Shown piece by piece: positions 56,764 to 64,000 of a stretch of DNA of 64,000 bases (its first letter is position 1; each line of letters starts with the position of its first letter). The stretch lies in contig NZ_JAENZZ010000002.1 of NCBI RefSeq assembly GCF_016612865.1, forward strand, positions 248,001 through 312,000, in the 5' to 3' direction. This DNA comes from Blastococcus sp. TML/M2B. GTDB lineage: Bacteria > Actinomycetota > Actinomycetes > Mycobacteriales > Geodermatophilaceae. The translations under genes and the position numbers were made by a program. The notes beneath the pieces were generated by a model that saw only the letters and a program-made list of their open reading frames with translations, made no database searches and was not told the DNA's origin.

Positions 56764-58278
56764 ATGACCGCGACCGACCAGCGCACCAGCCCGGCCGAGG
56801 CCCTGGACGGGTCGCCGGGAGAGCACGTCGACGTCCTCATCGTGGGGGCCGGGGTGTCCGGCATCGGCGCCGCGCACCACCTGCAGGAGCGCTTCCCGGA
56901 CAGGAGCTTCGTGCTGCTCGACGCGCAGGACCGGCCCGGCGGGACGTGGTGGACCCACCGCTACCCGGGGGTGCGCTCGGACAGCGACCTGTTCACCTAC
57001 GGGTACCGCTTCAAGCCCTGGCGCGGGCCCTCCATCGCGGCGGGTGGCGAGATCCTCCGCTACCTGGACGAGGTCATCGCCGAGGACGACCTGGCCCCGC
57101 ACATCCGCTTCCGGCACCGGGCCACGCACGCCTCGTGGTCCACCGAGGACCGGCGCTGGACGGTCCGGGTCACCCGGCTCGACACCGGGGAGGAGGTCCG
57201 GTTCACCACGAACTTCCTGTGGATGTGCCAGGGCTACTACAACCACACCCGGCCCTACCAGCCCGACTGGCCCGGCATGGACCGGTTCGCCGGCCGGATC
57301 GTGCACCCGCAGCAGTGGCCCGAGGACCTCGACCTGGACGGGAAGCGCGTCGTCGTCATCGGGTCCGGCTCCACGGCGGCGACGCTGATCCCCGCGATCG
57401 CCGGGCAGGCGGCGCACGTGACCATGCTCCAGCGCTCGCCGTCCTACTTCCTCGCGCCGCCGCTGACGCACGACCTGGCGACGACGTTGCGCGCGCTGGA
57501 CATCCCGGAGGAGTGGACCCACGAGATCCTCCGCCGGGCCTACGCCGCCGAGTTCGACGAGCTGGCACGGATGGCGCACGAGGCGCCGGACGAGCTGCAC
57601 GACTACCTCATGGAGGCGATGAAGCCGCACCTCCCGGAGGGCTTCGACGTCGAGAAGCACCTGACGCCGCGCTACCGACCGTGGCAGCAGCGGATCGCGA
57701 TCGTCCCGGAGGGCGACCTGTTCGCCGCCCTGCGCGAGGGGAAGGCCTCGATGGTCACCGACACCATCGACACCTTCACCGAGACCGGCATCCGGCTCGG
57801 CTCCGGGGACGAGCTCGAGGCCGACGTCGTGGTCAGCGCCACCGGGTTCAACCTGTCGGTGCTCGGGGACGTCGCCTTCACCGTGGACGGCGAGCCGGTC
57901 GACTTCCCCGAACGGGTCACCTGGCGCGGCCTGATGATCAGCGGGATCCCGAACATGGCCTACGTCTTCGGGTACTTCCGGCACAGCTGGACGCTGCGCG
58001 TGGACCTGGTCAGCGACCTGGTGATCCGGCTCCTGGAGCAGATGGAGACCAAGAAGGCGACCATGGTCGTCCCGACCCTGCGCGACGAGGACGCCGGCAT
58101 GCAGCCACGGCCGTGGTCGGACCCGGAGGACTTCAACGCCGGGTACGTGATGCGCTCCCAGCACCTGCTGTTCAAGCAGGGCGACCGCGAGCCCTGGGTC
58201 CACATGCTGGAGCACGCCGAGGAGGCCGAGATCCTCCCGAAGGTCGACCTCGACGACGGCTCCCTCGTCTACCGGTGA
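56764..58278 (+). CDS. EthA-like flavin-containing Baeyer-Villiger monooxygenase
   Basis: A 504-residue monooxygenase close in length to EthA (489). FAD motif LIVGAGVSGIGAAHHL, GGTWWTHRYPGVRSDSDLFT, the BVMO fingerprint FAGRIVHPQQWP (exact FxGxxxHxxxWP) and the NADPH motif VVVIGSGSTAATL are all present, with SATGFNLSVLG at the end. It inserts oxygen next to a ketone carbonyl or S-oxidises thio-compounds using NADPH. A GGGGG element precedes the ATG and a CRP-like palindrome lies just upstream. It leads a run with an alpha/beta hydrolase and an LLM oxidoreductase. Confidence 0.9.
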   Translation: MTATDQRTSPAEALDGSPGEHVDVLIVGAGVSGIGAAHHLQERFPDRSFVLLDAQDRPGGTWWTHRYPGVRSDSDLFTYGYRFKPWRGPSIAAGGEILRYLDEVIAEDDLAPHIRFRHRATHASWSTEDRRWTVRVTRLDTGEEVRFTTNFLWMCQGYYNHTRPYQPDWPGMDRFAGRIVHPQQWPEDLDLDGKRVVVIGSGSTAATLIPAIAGQAAHVTMLQRSPSYFLAPPLTHDLATTLRALDIPEEWTHEILRRAYAAEFDELARMAHEAPDELHDYLMEAMKPHLPEGFDVEKHLTPRYRPWQQRIAIVPEGDLFAALREGKASMVTDTIDTFTETGIRLGSGDELEADVVVSATGFNLSVLGDVAFTVDGEPVDFPERVTWRGLMISGIPNMAYVFGYFRHSWTLRVDLVSDLVIRLLEQMETKKATMVVPTLRDEDAGMQPRPWSDPEDFNAGYVMRSQHLLFKQGDREPWVHMLEHAEEAEILPKVDLDDGSLVYR

Positions 58279-58345
58279 CCCGCCCCGACGTCCCCGCACC
58301 CCCGGCGGGCGCCGTGCCCGCCGTTCCGCCTCCCGAGGAGTTGCC

Positions 58346-59167
58346 ATGCCGCAGACGGCCGTCCGGACCGGTGTCACCCTGAACTACGAGATCAGCGGCG
58401 AGGGCGACCCGCTGCTGCTCGTCATGGGGACGTCGGGGTCGATCCCGCTGTGGGGCGAGCTCATCCCCCGGCTGGCCGAGCGCTACCGGGTCATCGCCTT
58501 CGACAACCGCGGCCTCGGCGGGAGCGAGCGCGGCGAGGGCCCGATCACCGTGACCGCCCTGGCCGAGGACGCCTCGGCCCTGCTGGAGGCCCTGGGGATC
58601 CCCCGCGCGCACGCCATGGGCTGGTCGCTGGGCTCCGCCGTGGTGCAGGAGCTGGCGCTCGCGCACCCCGATCAGGTCGCCACCGCGATCCTGCACGCCA
58701 CGTGGGCGCAGTGCGACGGCTTCCAGCGGTCCGTGCTGACGGCGCTGCGGCACCCCTACGCGAAGCGGGACATGGAGGCCGCACTCGCCACCGCGGGCAT
58801 CGCCTTCTCCCCGCAACTGCTGGACCACCCCGACTTCGCCGCGATGCTCGAGCCGATGCTGCCGGCCTTCCCGCAGACCGAGGAGCAGATGCAGGTCACC
58901 GTCGAGCAGTGGGACGCCGACCTGGCGCACGACACCACCGACCGGCTGGCCGGCATCACCGTGCCCACCCTCGTCATCGTCGGCGAGCAGGACCTGCTCA
59001 CCCCGCCCTGGCAGGCGAAGAAGGTGGCCGACGCGATCCCCGGCGCGGAGTACGAGCTGCTGACCGGCCCGGGGTCCAGCCACGGCGTGCACATCGAGCG
59101 ACCCGACGACGTCGTCCGGCTGGTCACCGGCTTCCTCGACCGGCACGCGCTGCAGCCGGCGGCCTGA
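58346..59167 (+). CDS. Alpha/beta hydrolase
   Basis: A 273-residue serine hydrolase. The oxyanion-loop region is MGTSGSIPLWGELIPRL, the nucleophile elbow is GWSLGSAVV, Asp is in VGEQDLLTPPW and the catalytic His is in SSHGVHIERPDDVV. The AFDNRGLGGSERG loop matches esterase/lactonase-type members. It may cleave the ester or lactone made by the BVMO 67 nt upstream, the split counterpart of the fusion at 23-26 kb. CGAGGAG precedes the ATG at 58346. Confidence 0.88.
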   Translation: MPQTAVRTGVTLNYEISGEGDPLLLVMGTSGSIPLWGELIPRLAERYRVIAFDNRGLGGSERGEGPITVTALAEDASALLEALGIPRAHAMGWSLGSAVVQELALAHPDQVATAILHATWAQCDGFQRSVLTALRHPYAKRDMEAALATAGIAFSPQLLDHPDFAAMLEPMLPAFPQTEEQMQVTVEQWDADLAHDTTDRLAGITVPTLVIVGEQDLLTPPWQAKKVADAIPGAEYELLTGPGSSHGVHIERPDDVVRLVTGFLDRHALQPAA

Positions 59168-59226
59168 GCGACCCGCCGGAGCGCCGCCTGGGAGGATCGG
59201 CGCACCCGACGAAGGAGCGCCCCGGC

Positions 59227-60255
59227 ATGCCCGTCCCCTCGCAGCCGCTGGAGAAGCTCGGCTTCCTGACCATCGGTTCCTTCGACGCCGCCGATCCGCG
59301 CGCGGGGCACGAGACGACGCTGCGCGTCATCGAGCTGGGCGAGCGGCTGGGCTTCGACAGCGCGTGGGTGCGGCACCGGCACCTGCAGTTCGGCATCTCC
59401 TCCCCCGTCGCCGTCCTGGCTGCGGCGACGCAGCGCACCAGCCGGATCGAGCTGGGGACGGCGGTCATCCCGCTCGGGTGGGAGAACCCGCTGCGGCTGG
59501 CCGAGGACCTCGCGACCGTCGACGTCCTCTCGGGGGGCCGGCTCAACCCCGGGGTGAGCGTGGGGCCGCCGATGCACTGGGACGACGTGAAGGGCGCCCT
59601 CTACCCGGACACCGCCGAGCTCGAGGACTTCTCCTACGGGCGGGTGTCCCGGCTGCTGTCGCTGGTCGCCGGCGAGCCGGCCTCCTCGTTCGCCGGCCGC
59701 GAGGGCGTGGTCGAGGAGTGGTCCGACCGCGTGCAGCCGCACGCGGCGGGGCTGCGCGACCGGCTCTGGTACGGCGGCGGCAGCCTCGGCTCGGCCCGCT
59801 GGGCCGGCGAGCACGGCATGAACCTCCTGACCAGCAGCGTGGTGAAGGCCGAGGGCACCGCCGAGCCGGACTTCGCCGCGATCCAGCGCTCGCACGTCGA
59901 CGCCTTCCGCGCCGCCCACCCGGCCGGCGCGGCGGCCCGGGTCTCCCAGGGGCTCGTCGTCATCCCCACCGACAGCGCCACCCCCGCGCAGCGCGAGAAG
60001 TACGCCGCCTACGTCGCCCAGCGGCTCCCCCGGACGACGAGCCCGCAGGGCCCGGCGCGGATGCTCTTCGCCCCCGATCTGATCGGCACCGCCGAGCAGA
60101 TCGCCGAGCAGCTGCACGCGCACGCCGGGTTCCGCGCCGTCTCCGAGGTGGCCTTCGCCCTGCCGTTCTCCTTCGCCGACGAGGACTACGAGCAGATGCT
60201 GACCGACATCGCGACCCGGCTGGGGCCGGCGCTGGGGTGGCGCCCGCCGGGCTGA
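59227..60255 (+). CDS. LLM class flavin-dependent oxidoreductase
   Basis: A 342-residue luciferase-like monooxygenase-fold protein. It has RLGFDSAWVRHRHLQFGIS, RIELGTAVIPLGWENPLRLAEDLATVDVLSGGRL in the family order (split here as IELGTAVIPLGWENP and TVDVLSGGRLNPGVS), and a C-terminal AEQIAEQLHAHAGFRAVSEV. The fold binds FMN or F420. It follows the BVMO and hydrolase after 59 nt and so may supply a third oxidation step or act on a side product. Confidence 0.88.
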   Translation: MPVPSQPLEKLGFLTIGSFDAADPRAGHETTLRVIELGERLGFDSAWVRHRHLQFGISSPVAVLAAATQRTSRIELGTAVIPLGWENPLRLAEDLATVDVLSGGRLNPGVSVGPPMHWDDVKGALYPDTAELEDFSYGRVSRLLSLVAGEPASSFAGREGVVEEWSDRVQPHAAGLRDRLWYGGGSLGSARWAGEHGMNLLTSSVVKAEGTAEPDFAAIQRSHVDAFRAAHPAGAAARVSQGLVVIPTDSATPAQREKYAAYVAQRLPRTTSPQGPARMLFAPDLIGTAEQIAEQLHAHAGFRAVSEVAFALPFSFADEDYEQMLTDIATRLGPALGWRPPG

Positions 60256-60295
60256 TCGCCCTGCGGCGAGAGGTGCGCGCTGGTTGACTCGCGGC

Positions 60296-60465
60296 ATGGT
60301 CGAACCGCTGCCGGAACCGGGCCGGAGATCGATCCCGACCAGCCGATCCCCGACGACCCGGGCGAGCTGCTGCCCGACGCTCCCGAGGTGCTGCCGCCGC
60401 CGCCGATCGAGGCGACGCCGGACGACCCGGGCGGCGACCCCGGGGGCGTCCCCGAGCCCGCCTGA
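60296..60465 (+). CDS. Small acidic proline-rich protein (1-nt deletion)
   Basis: The frame from the ATG at 60296 reads MVEPLPEPG and then becomes basic noise, but the next frame continues PEIDPDQPIPDDPGELLP, ending EPA. Restoring one missing G near 60320 gives 56 residues very rich in Asp, Glu and Pro. It looks like a disordered acidic protein of unknown role. No good ribosome binding site is visible, and the reading relies on the repair. Confidence 0.45.
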
Positions 60466-60506
60466 CGGCGATCCGGTCGCCGACGCCGCGCGGCAGCCCG
60501 GTGGCG

Positions 60507-60536
60507 GAGCCGGTCGTTGCCGAGCCGGTCGTTGCC
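60507..60536. repeat. Tandem 15-nt repeat, two copies
   Basis: GAGCCGGTCGTTGCC occurs twice head to tail in the noncoding stretch before the small basic ORF. It reads EPVVA twice in one frame, but no convincing gene surrounds it. Confidence 0.7.
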
Positions 60537-60645
60537 GACCCCCGGCAGGGATCGGCGCCTCGACCTGGCCGACCGGGACCGTGGTCCGCACGCCGGCGCG
60601 CAGCGAGGGTCGAGGCCGGTACCCCCGCTGACGAGGAGGCACTCG

Positions 60646-60777
60646 ATGGGTGACAAGTCCCCCGGCCGGAACACGAAGAAGGCCGGCCGGTCGATCAAGG
60701 AGAAGCGCGCCGAGAAGCGCGCCCGCACCGAGGGCTCGACCCCGGCCGGGCAGCTCACGTCCCGCAGGAAGAGCTGA
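60646..60777 (+). CDS. Small basic conserved-type protein
   Basis: A 43-residue Lys/Arg-rich protein beginning MGDKSPGRNTKKAGRS and continuing IKEKRAEKRARTEG. GAGGAGG precedes the ATG, and a strong hairpin follows the stop. Small proteins with this MGDKSP..KKAGKS/KEKRA style recur in actinobacteria, from general knowledge; none has a firm function. Its charge suggests nucleic-acid binding. Confidence 0.65.
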   Translation: MGDKSPGRNTKKAGRSIKEKRAEKRARTEGSTPAGQLTSRRKS

Positions 60778-60782
60778 CCCCC

Positions 60783-60809
60783 GCCCGGCCCCCTGACCGG
60801 GGGCCGGGC
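60783..60809. terminator. Hairpin terminator after the small basic gene
   Basis: An 11-bp perfect GC stem (60783-60793 with 60799-60809) with a 5-nt loop begins 5 nt after the stop at 60777. Confidence 0.75.
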
Positions 60810-60840
60810 CCTCGGGCACGACGTGCCAGGATCGACGGTC

Positions 60841-62043
60841 GTGCGGTCATGGGGGCGCGGGGAGCTCCCCCGGGAGGTGGGCGTCCTCGCGATCATCGCG
60901 TTCGTCGTCGCCCTCGGGTTCGGCATCGTCGCCCCGGCCATCCCGCTGTTCGCCCGTGACTTCGGCGTCGGGCGGACGGCGGTCGGCCTGGCGGTCAGCG
61001 CGTTCGCGTTCTTCCGCTTCGTCTCCGCGTTCGGCGGCGGTTCGCTGGTCGAGCGGTTCGGCGAGCGGCTGGTGCTCGCGGCGGGGCTGCTGGTCGTCGC
61101 CGTGACCACCGGCGCGGCGGGGCTGGCCGGCTCCTTCCCCGTCTTCCTGGGGTTGCGCGCCGCCGGCGGCGTGGGCAGCGCGATGTTCAGCGTCGCGGCG
61201 CTCTCGCTGCTGTTCCGCGTCTCGCCGCCGACGCACCGCGGCCGGGCCGCCGCGACCTGGCAGGGCGGCTTCATCCTCGGCGGCATCGCCGGGCCCGCCG
61301 CCGGCGGACTGCTCACCGAGCTCTCACCGCGGCTGCCGTTCTTCCTCTACGCCGGGTTCCTGCTGGTCGCCGGCGGCGTCGGGATGGTCCTGCTGCGGGC
61401 GGCACCTGACGCGGCCGGCCCCGCGCCGTCCCCGGGGGTCGACCTGGACGCGGGCCCGGTCGACCTGCGCACCGCCTTCCGCTCGCGGGCCTACGTCGCG
61501 GCGCTCATTGCCAACCTGGGCGTCGGGTGGGTGCTGTTCGGCGTCCGCAACTCGCTGGTCCCCCTGTACGTGACCGAGGAGCTGGGCCGCACCGTCGCCT
61601 GGGCCGGCGCCGGGCTGCTCGCGGGCTCGCTGGCGCAGGCGGTCGCCCTGCTGCGGTCGGGCCGGCTGGTCGACGAGTGGGGACGGCGACCGGCCCTGCT
61701 GCTCGGCTCGACGCTGGCCACCACGTCAATGCTGGTGCTCGTCGCCCCGCCGCAGCTCGGGCTGTTCCTGCTGTCCATGGCGGTCTTCGGCCTTGCCGCC
61801 GCGCTGCTGGCCAGCGCGCCGGCTGCGCTGGTCGCCGACGTCAGCCCCGCGCGCGGCGGGCGGGTGGTGGCGGTGTTCCAGATGTCGGCCGACCTGGGTG
61901 CGATCGCCGGGCCGCTGGTGGCCGGCTGGCTGACCGACGTCGCCTCCTTCCAGTGGGCGTTCGCGCTGAGCGCGCTGGTGCTGGCCGCCGCGCTGGTCGC
62001 GGCCTTGACCCTGCCGAGGGCCGGGAGCCGGCCGCCGGCTTGA
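60841..62043 (+). CDS. MFS transporter
   Basis: A 400-residue major facilitator with 12 TM segments: FVVALGFGIVAPAIPLFARD in TM1, GGGSLVERFGERLVLAAGL as motif A, GGFILGGIAGPAAGGLL as motif C, and RSGRLVDEWGRRPALLLG as the second-half motif A. It belongs to the DHA1-like group with 400-residue length. Substrate unknown. The GTG at 60841 has AGGA upstream at suitable distance; a GTG at 60823 is a less likely start. It lies 67 nt upstream of a PucR-like regulator. Confidence 0.85.
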   Translation: MRSWGRGELPREVGVLAIIAFVVALGFGIVAPAIPLFARDFGVGRTAVGLAVSAFAFFRFVSAFGGGSLVERFGERLVLAAGLLVVAVTTGAAGLAGSFPVFLGLRAAGGVGSAMFSVAALSLLFRVSPPTHRGRAAATWQGGFILGGIAGPAAGGLLTELSPRLPFFLYAGFLLVAGGVGMVLLRAAPDAAGPAPSPGVDLDAGPVDLRTAFRSRAYVAALIANLGVGWVLFGVRNSLVPLYVTEELGRTVAWAGAGLLAGSLAQAVALLRSGRLVDEWGRRPALLLGSTLATTSMLVLVAPPQLGLFLLSMAVFGLAAALLASAPAALVADVSPARGGRVVAVFQMSADLGAIAGPLVAGWLTDVASFQWAFALSALVLAAALVAALTLPRAGSRPPA

Positions 62044-62110
62044 CGCCGCCCGTCCGCGGCACGGATGGTCGGGCCCGGTGCGCCCACCCGGGCCCCGGCG
62101 AGGAGGATCC

Positions 62111-63310
62111 GTGCCCCCAGTTCCACGGTCGGCCGGCTCCGGTGACCGCGCCTGGCTGGACGCCGTCGGCGCCGCGGCCGCCGCGGCGACCCGCGCGCCG
62201 CTGGAGCTGATCGGCGACTACCTGCCGGTGCTGGCCGATGCGGCCATCGGCGGCCGACGGCCCGAGCCCTGGGAGCTCGCGGCCGTCCGGGAGCTCGGCC
62301 GGCGCGCGGCCGCTTCCGGTGTCGGCGCCCGCCGGGCGGTCGACCTCTACCTGTCGGCGGCGTGGCGGCTGTGGCGGGCGCTCCCGGTGACCGAGCGGTC
62401 CGCGGACCCCGAGCACGTGCGCCGCTCCGCCGAGGCCGTGCTGCGCAGCCTGGACGACGCGGTCGGCGCGCTGGTCGCCGGCCACCAGGCCGAGCGGCGC
62501 GAGCAGGTCCGGCACGAGGAGGCGCTGCGGCGTGAGTTCGTCGACGACCTGCTCCGCGGCGACGCCGACGTCGCCCTCGTCGTGCAGCGCGCCGAGCCGT
62601 TCGGCCTGGACCTCGGCAAGGCCCACCGCGTCGCCCTCGCCGCCCGCCGGGACGACGCCGACCCCGGGCGCGCGCCGATCCTGCTCGAGCGGGCCGTCGT
62701 CGACCGGTTCGGCGACCGGGACGTGCTCGTCGCGACGAAGGACGGCCGCGTGGTCGTCGTCGTCCCGGACCGGGCCGGCGGGACCGGACCTGCCGAGCCC
62801 ACGCTGGCTGCCGTCCTGCGCCAGGAGCTCGCGCGGCTGGAGCCCGGCCGCGGCTGGCGGGTCGCGGCCGGGCGCCCGTTCCCCGGCGCCTACGGCGTGG
62901 CCCGCTCCTACGAGGAGGCCCGGGAGGCGCTGACCTTCGCCGAGCGGCTGGACCCCGGCAGCGACGTCGTCGACTCGGGGGACCTGCTCGTCTACCGCGT
63001 CCTCGGGCGCGACCAGGCGGCGATCACCGACCTGGTGCGCGACGTGCTCGGCCCGCTGGCAGGCGTCCGGGGCGGACCCGAGCTGTTGCTCGACACGCTG
63101 CAGGCCTACGTCGCCGCCGGGGACGTGGCGACCGAGGCCGCCCGCCGCCTCCACGTGTCGGTCCGCACCGTGACCTACCGGCTGGCCCGGGTGCGGGCGC
63201 TGACCGGTTACGACGCCGGGGTGCCCGCGGAGCGGTTCGCCCTGCACGCCGCCGTGCTGGGCGCGCGGCTGCTGGACTGGCCGGCCCGGCCGCTACCCGC
63301 CGACCACTGA
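62111..63310 (+). CDS. PucR/CdaR-type helix-turn-helix regulator
   Basis: A 399-residue protein. The N-terminal half is helical and RsbRD-like (YLPVLADAAIGG; ARRAVDLYLSAAWRLWRAL), the middle is a GGDEF-related CdaR region, and the C-terminus has the HTH_30 motif ATEAARRLHVSVRTVTYRLA. PucR-type proteins activate or repress purine, amino-acid or sugar catabolic genes. AGGAGG precedes the GTG at 62111. The end overlaps the convergent CBS gene by 18 nt. Its target is probably nearby, perhaps the MFS transporter. Confidence 0.87.
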   Translation: MPPVPRSAGSGDRAWLDAVGAAAAAATRAPLELIGDYLPVLADAAIGGRRPEPWELAAVRELGRRAAASGVGARRAVDLYLSAAWRLWRALPVTERSADPEHVRRSAEAVLRSLDDAVGALVAGHQAERREQVRHEEALRREFVDDLLRGDADVALVVQRAEPFGLDLGKAHRVALAARRDDADPGRAPILLERAVVDRFGDRDVLVATKDGRVVVVVPDRAGGTGPAEPTLAAVLRQELARLEPGRGWRVAAGRPFPGAYGVARSYEEAREALTFAERLDPGSDVVDSGDLLVYRVLGRDQAAITDLVRDVLGPLAGVRGGPELLLDTLQAYVAAGDVATEAARRLHVSVRTVTYRLARVRALTGYDAGVPAERFALHAAVLGARLLDWPARPLPADH

Positions 63311-63806
63311 GCCCGCGCGGTCGACCCCGGCGGCCAGCTCGGCGAGGTGCCAGAGGGTGACCAGTCCGCGGAGCCGCCCGGCCCGGTCGACGACGGGCAC
63401 CGCGTCGGCGCGCGAGCCGGCCATCACCCGGAGGACTGCGGGCAGCTCGTCGGTGCCGCGCACCCGCGGCCCCCGTCCGGCCCCTCAGCAGCGTGCGCAC
63501 CGGGGTGCGCCGGGCGGCGAACGGCCCGGGCGGCCACTCCAGGGCCAGCGCCCGGTCGTCCAGCACGCCCACCGGCCGGCCGGTGCCGTCGATGACGACG
63601 ACGCGCTGGTCGCGGGCGCTCGCGAGCCGGCTCCACGCCTCCCACATCGACTCGTCCTGGTCCACCGTCGTCGGAGAACGGGTCATGACATCCGCCGCCG
63701 TGCGCGGCATCCGGGAGATCTCCGGCTCCGGCGTCCCGCGGCGCCACGGCCGCAGGGCGAGCGGCGCGCCGGCAGACCTCGGGGCGCGGTCGAGCACGGG
63801 GTTCAT
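63293..63806 (-). CDS. CBS domain protein (1-nt frameshift)
   Basis: About 170 residues after removing one extra base at about 63476. The first CBS motif is TAADVMTRSPTTVDQDESMW with RVVVIDGTGRPVGVLDDRAL; the second, in the other frame, has TDELPAVLRVMAGSRADAVP and LRGLVTLWHLAELAAG. Paired CBS domains bind adenosine nucleotides and often sense energy charge. The ATG at 63806 has GGAGGAGG upstream. Its 3' end overlaps the PucR gene by 18 nt, tail to tail. Target and ligand unknown. Confidence 0.82.
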
Positions 63807-63849
63807 GGCTGGCCTCCTCCTCCGGCGCCCGCGGTCCGGGCGCTCCTCG

Positions 63850-63885
63850 CCCCTGGGGCGGAAATGGCCATTTCTGCCCCAGGGG
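63850..63885. repeat. 36-nt near-perfect palindrome
   Basis: Both arms of 18 nt pair completely except for one G-T position (60/75), with a central ATGGCCAT. As RNA it gives a long hairpin with a four-base loop. It lies 43 nt upstream of the CBS gene start. It could be a terminator for a gene entering from outside, an operator, or a copy of a dispersed palindromic repeat. Confidence 0.75.
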
Positions 63886-64000
63886 GCCTCGTCGTCGAAC
63901 TGATCGGAGTCTGCGTCGAGCGGGGTGGCCGGGTCACCGGCTCCGGACGGACGATCCGCCGGGTCGGAACTTGCCGGGGCCCGGCAACGGGACGCCGTGG

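Overview
The window is very GC-rich chromosomal DNA with G/C-ending codons, many GTG starts and many 4-nt GTGA start/stop overlaps. It fits an actinobacterium. The mix of oxidative catabolic genes, a divergent cox-type hydroxylase and actinobacterial envelope proteins suggests something like the Geodermatophilaceae; that placement is an inference from style and content, not a database result. I see no rRNA, tRNA, insertion sequence, prophage or CRISPR array.

Layout. 1-12 kb: tail of acetate kinase, then an SDR/phosphotransferase/MFS run, an alcohol dehydrogenase, a GH2 beta-galactosidase with PadR and APC permease, and VOC, NADP-binding and acyl-CoA dehydrogenase genes. 12-19 kb: three NAD-binding or membrane genes, a PPOX-fold protein, and a molybdenum hydroxylase split into divergent S-M and L units. 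19-28 kb: a FadD/SerA/hotdog run, an MMPL remnant, a Baeyer-Villiger monooxygenase (BVMO) fused to an alpha/beta hydrolase, a SnoaL-like protein and a DHA2 exporter. 28-33.5 kb: a plus-strand cluster of VOC, TetR, CrtC/AttH-like protein, small-molecule kinase, aldehyde dehydrogenase and membrane protein. 33.5-40 kb: MFS, OYE-family reductase, a diguanylate cyclase and a sugar porter. 40-56.6 kb is an envelope block: a PAP2-kinase-flippase-like tripartite protein, a second PAP2, an ABC/FtsX exporter, an MreB-like protein, a SEDS-transpeptidase fusion, an unknown one-TM protein, a lipoprotein and a membrane protein with a pseudokinase domain. 56.7-64 kb: an EthA-like BVMO with a separate alpha/beta hydrolase and an LLM oxidoreductase, small ORFs, an MFS, a PucR-type regulator and a CBS protein.

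The strongest biology is in unusual domain fusions: (i) SEDS glycosyltransferase plus class B PBP in one unbroken reading frame, close to an MreB-like gene; (ii) BVMO plus hormone-sensitive-lipase-type esterase, echoed 31 kb away by an unfused BVMO/hydrolase pair, with CRP-like palindromes just upstream of both BVMO starts; (iii) PAP2 plus kinase-like plus LPG-synthase-type membrane domain.

A technical signal overlays all this. At least 13 genes carry single-base frameshifts, and nearly all of them lie just after multiples of 500 nt, with an offset that grows by one with each insertion. This is almost certainly an assembly or consensus artefact. I therefore annotate the affected genes as full-length CDS with a noted frameshift, except for the MMPL remnant, which looks truly decayed.
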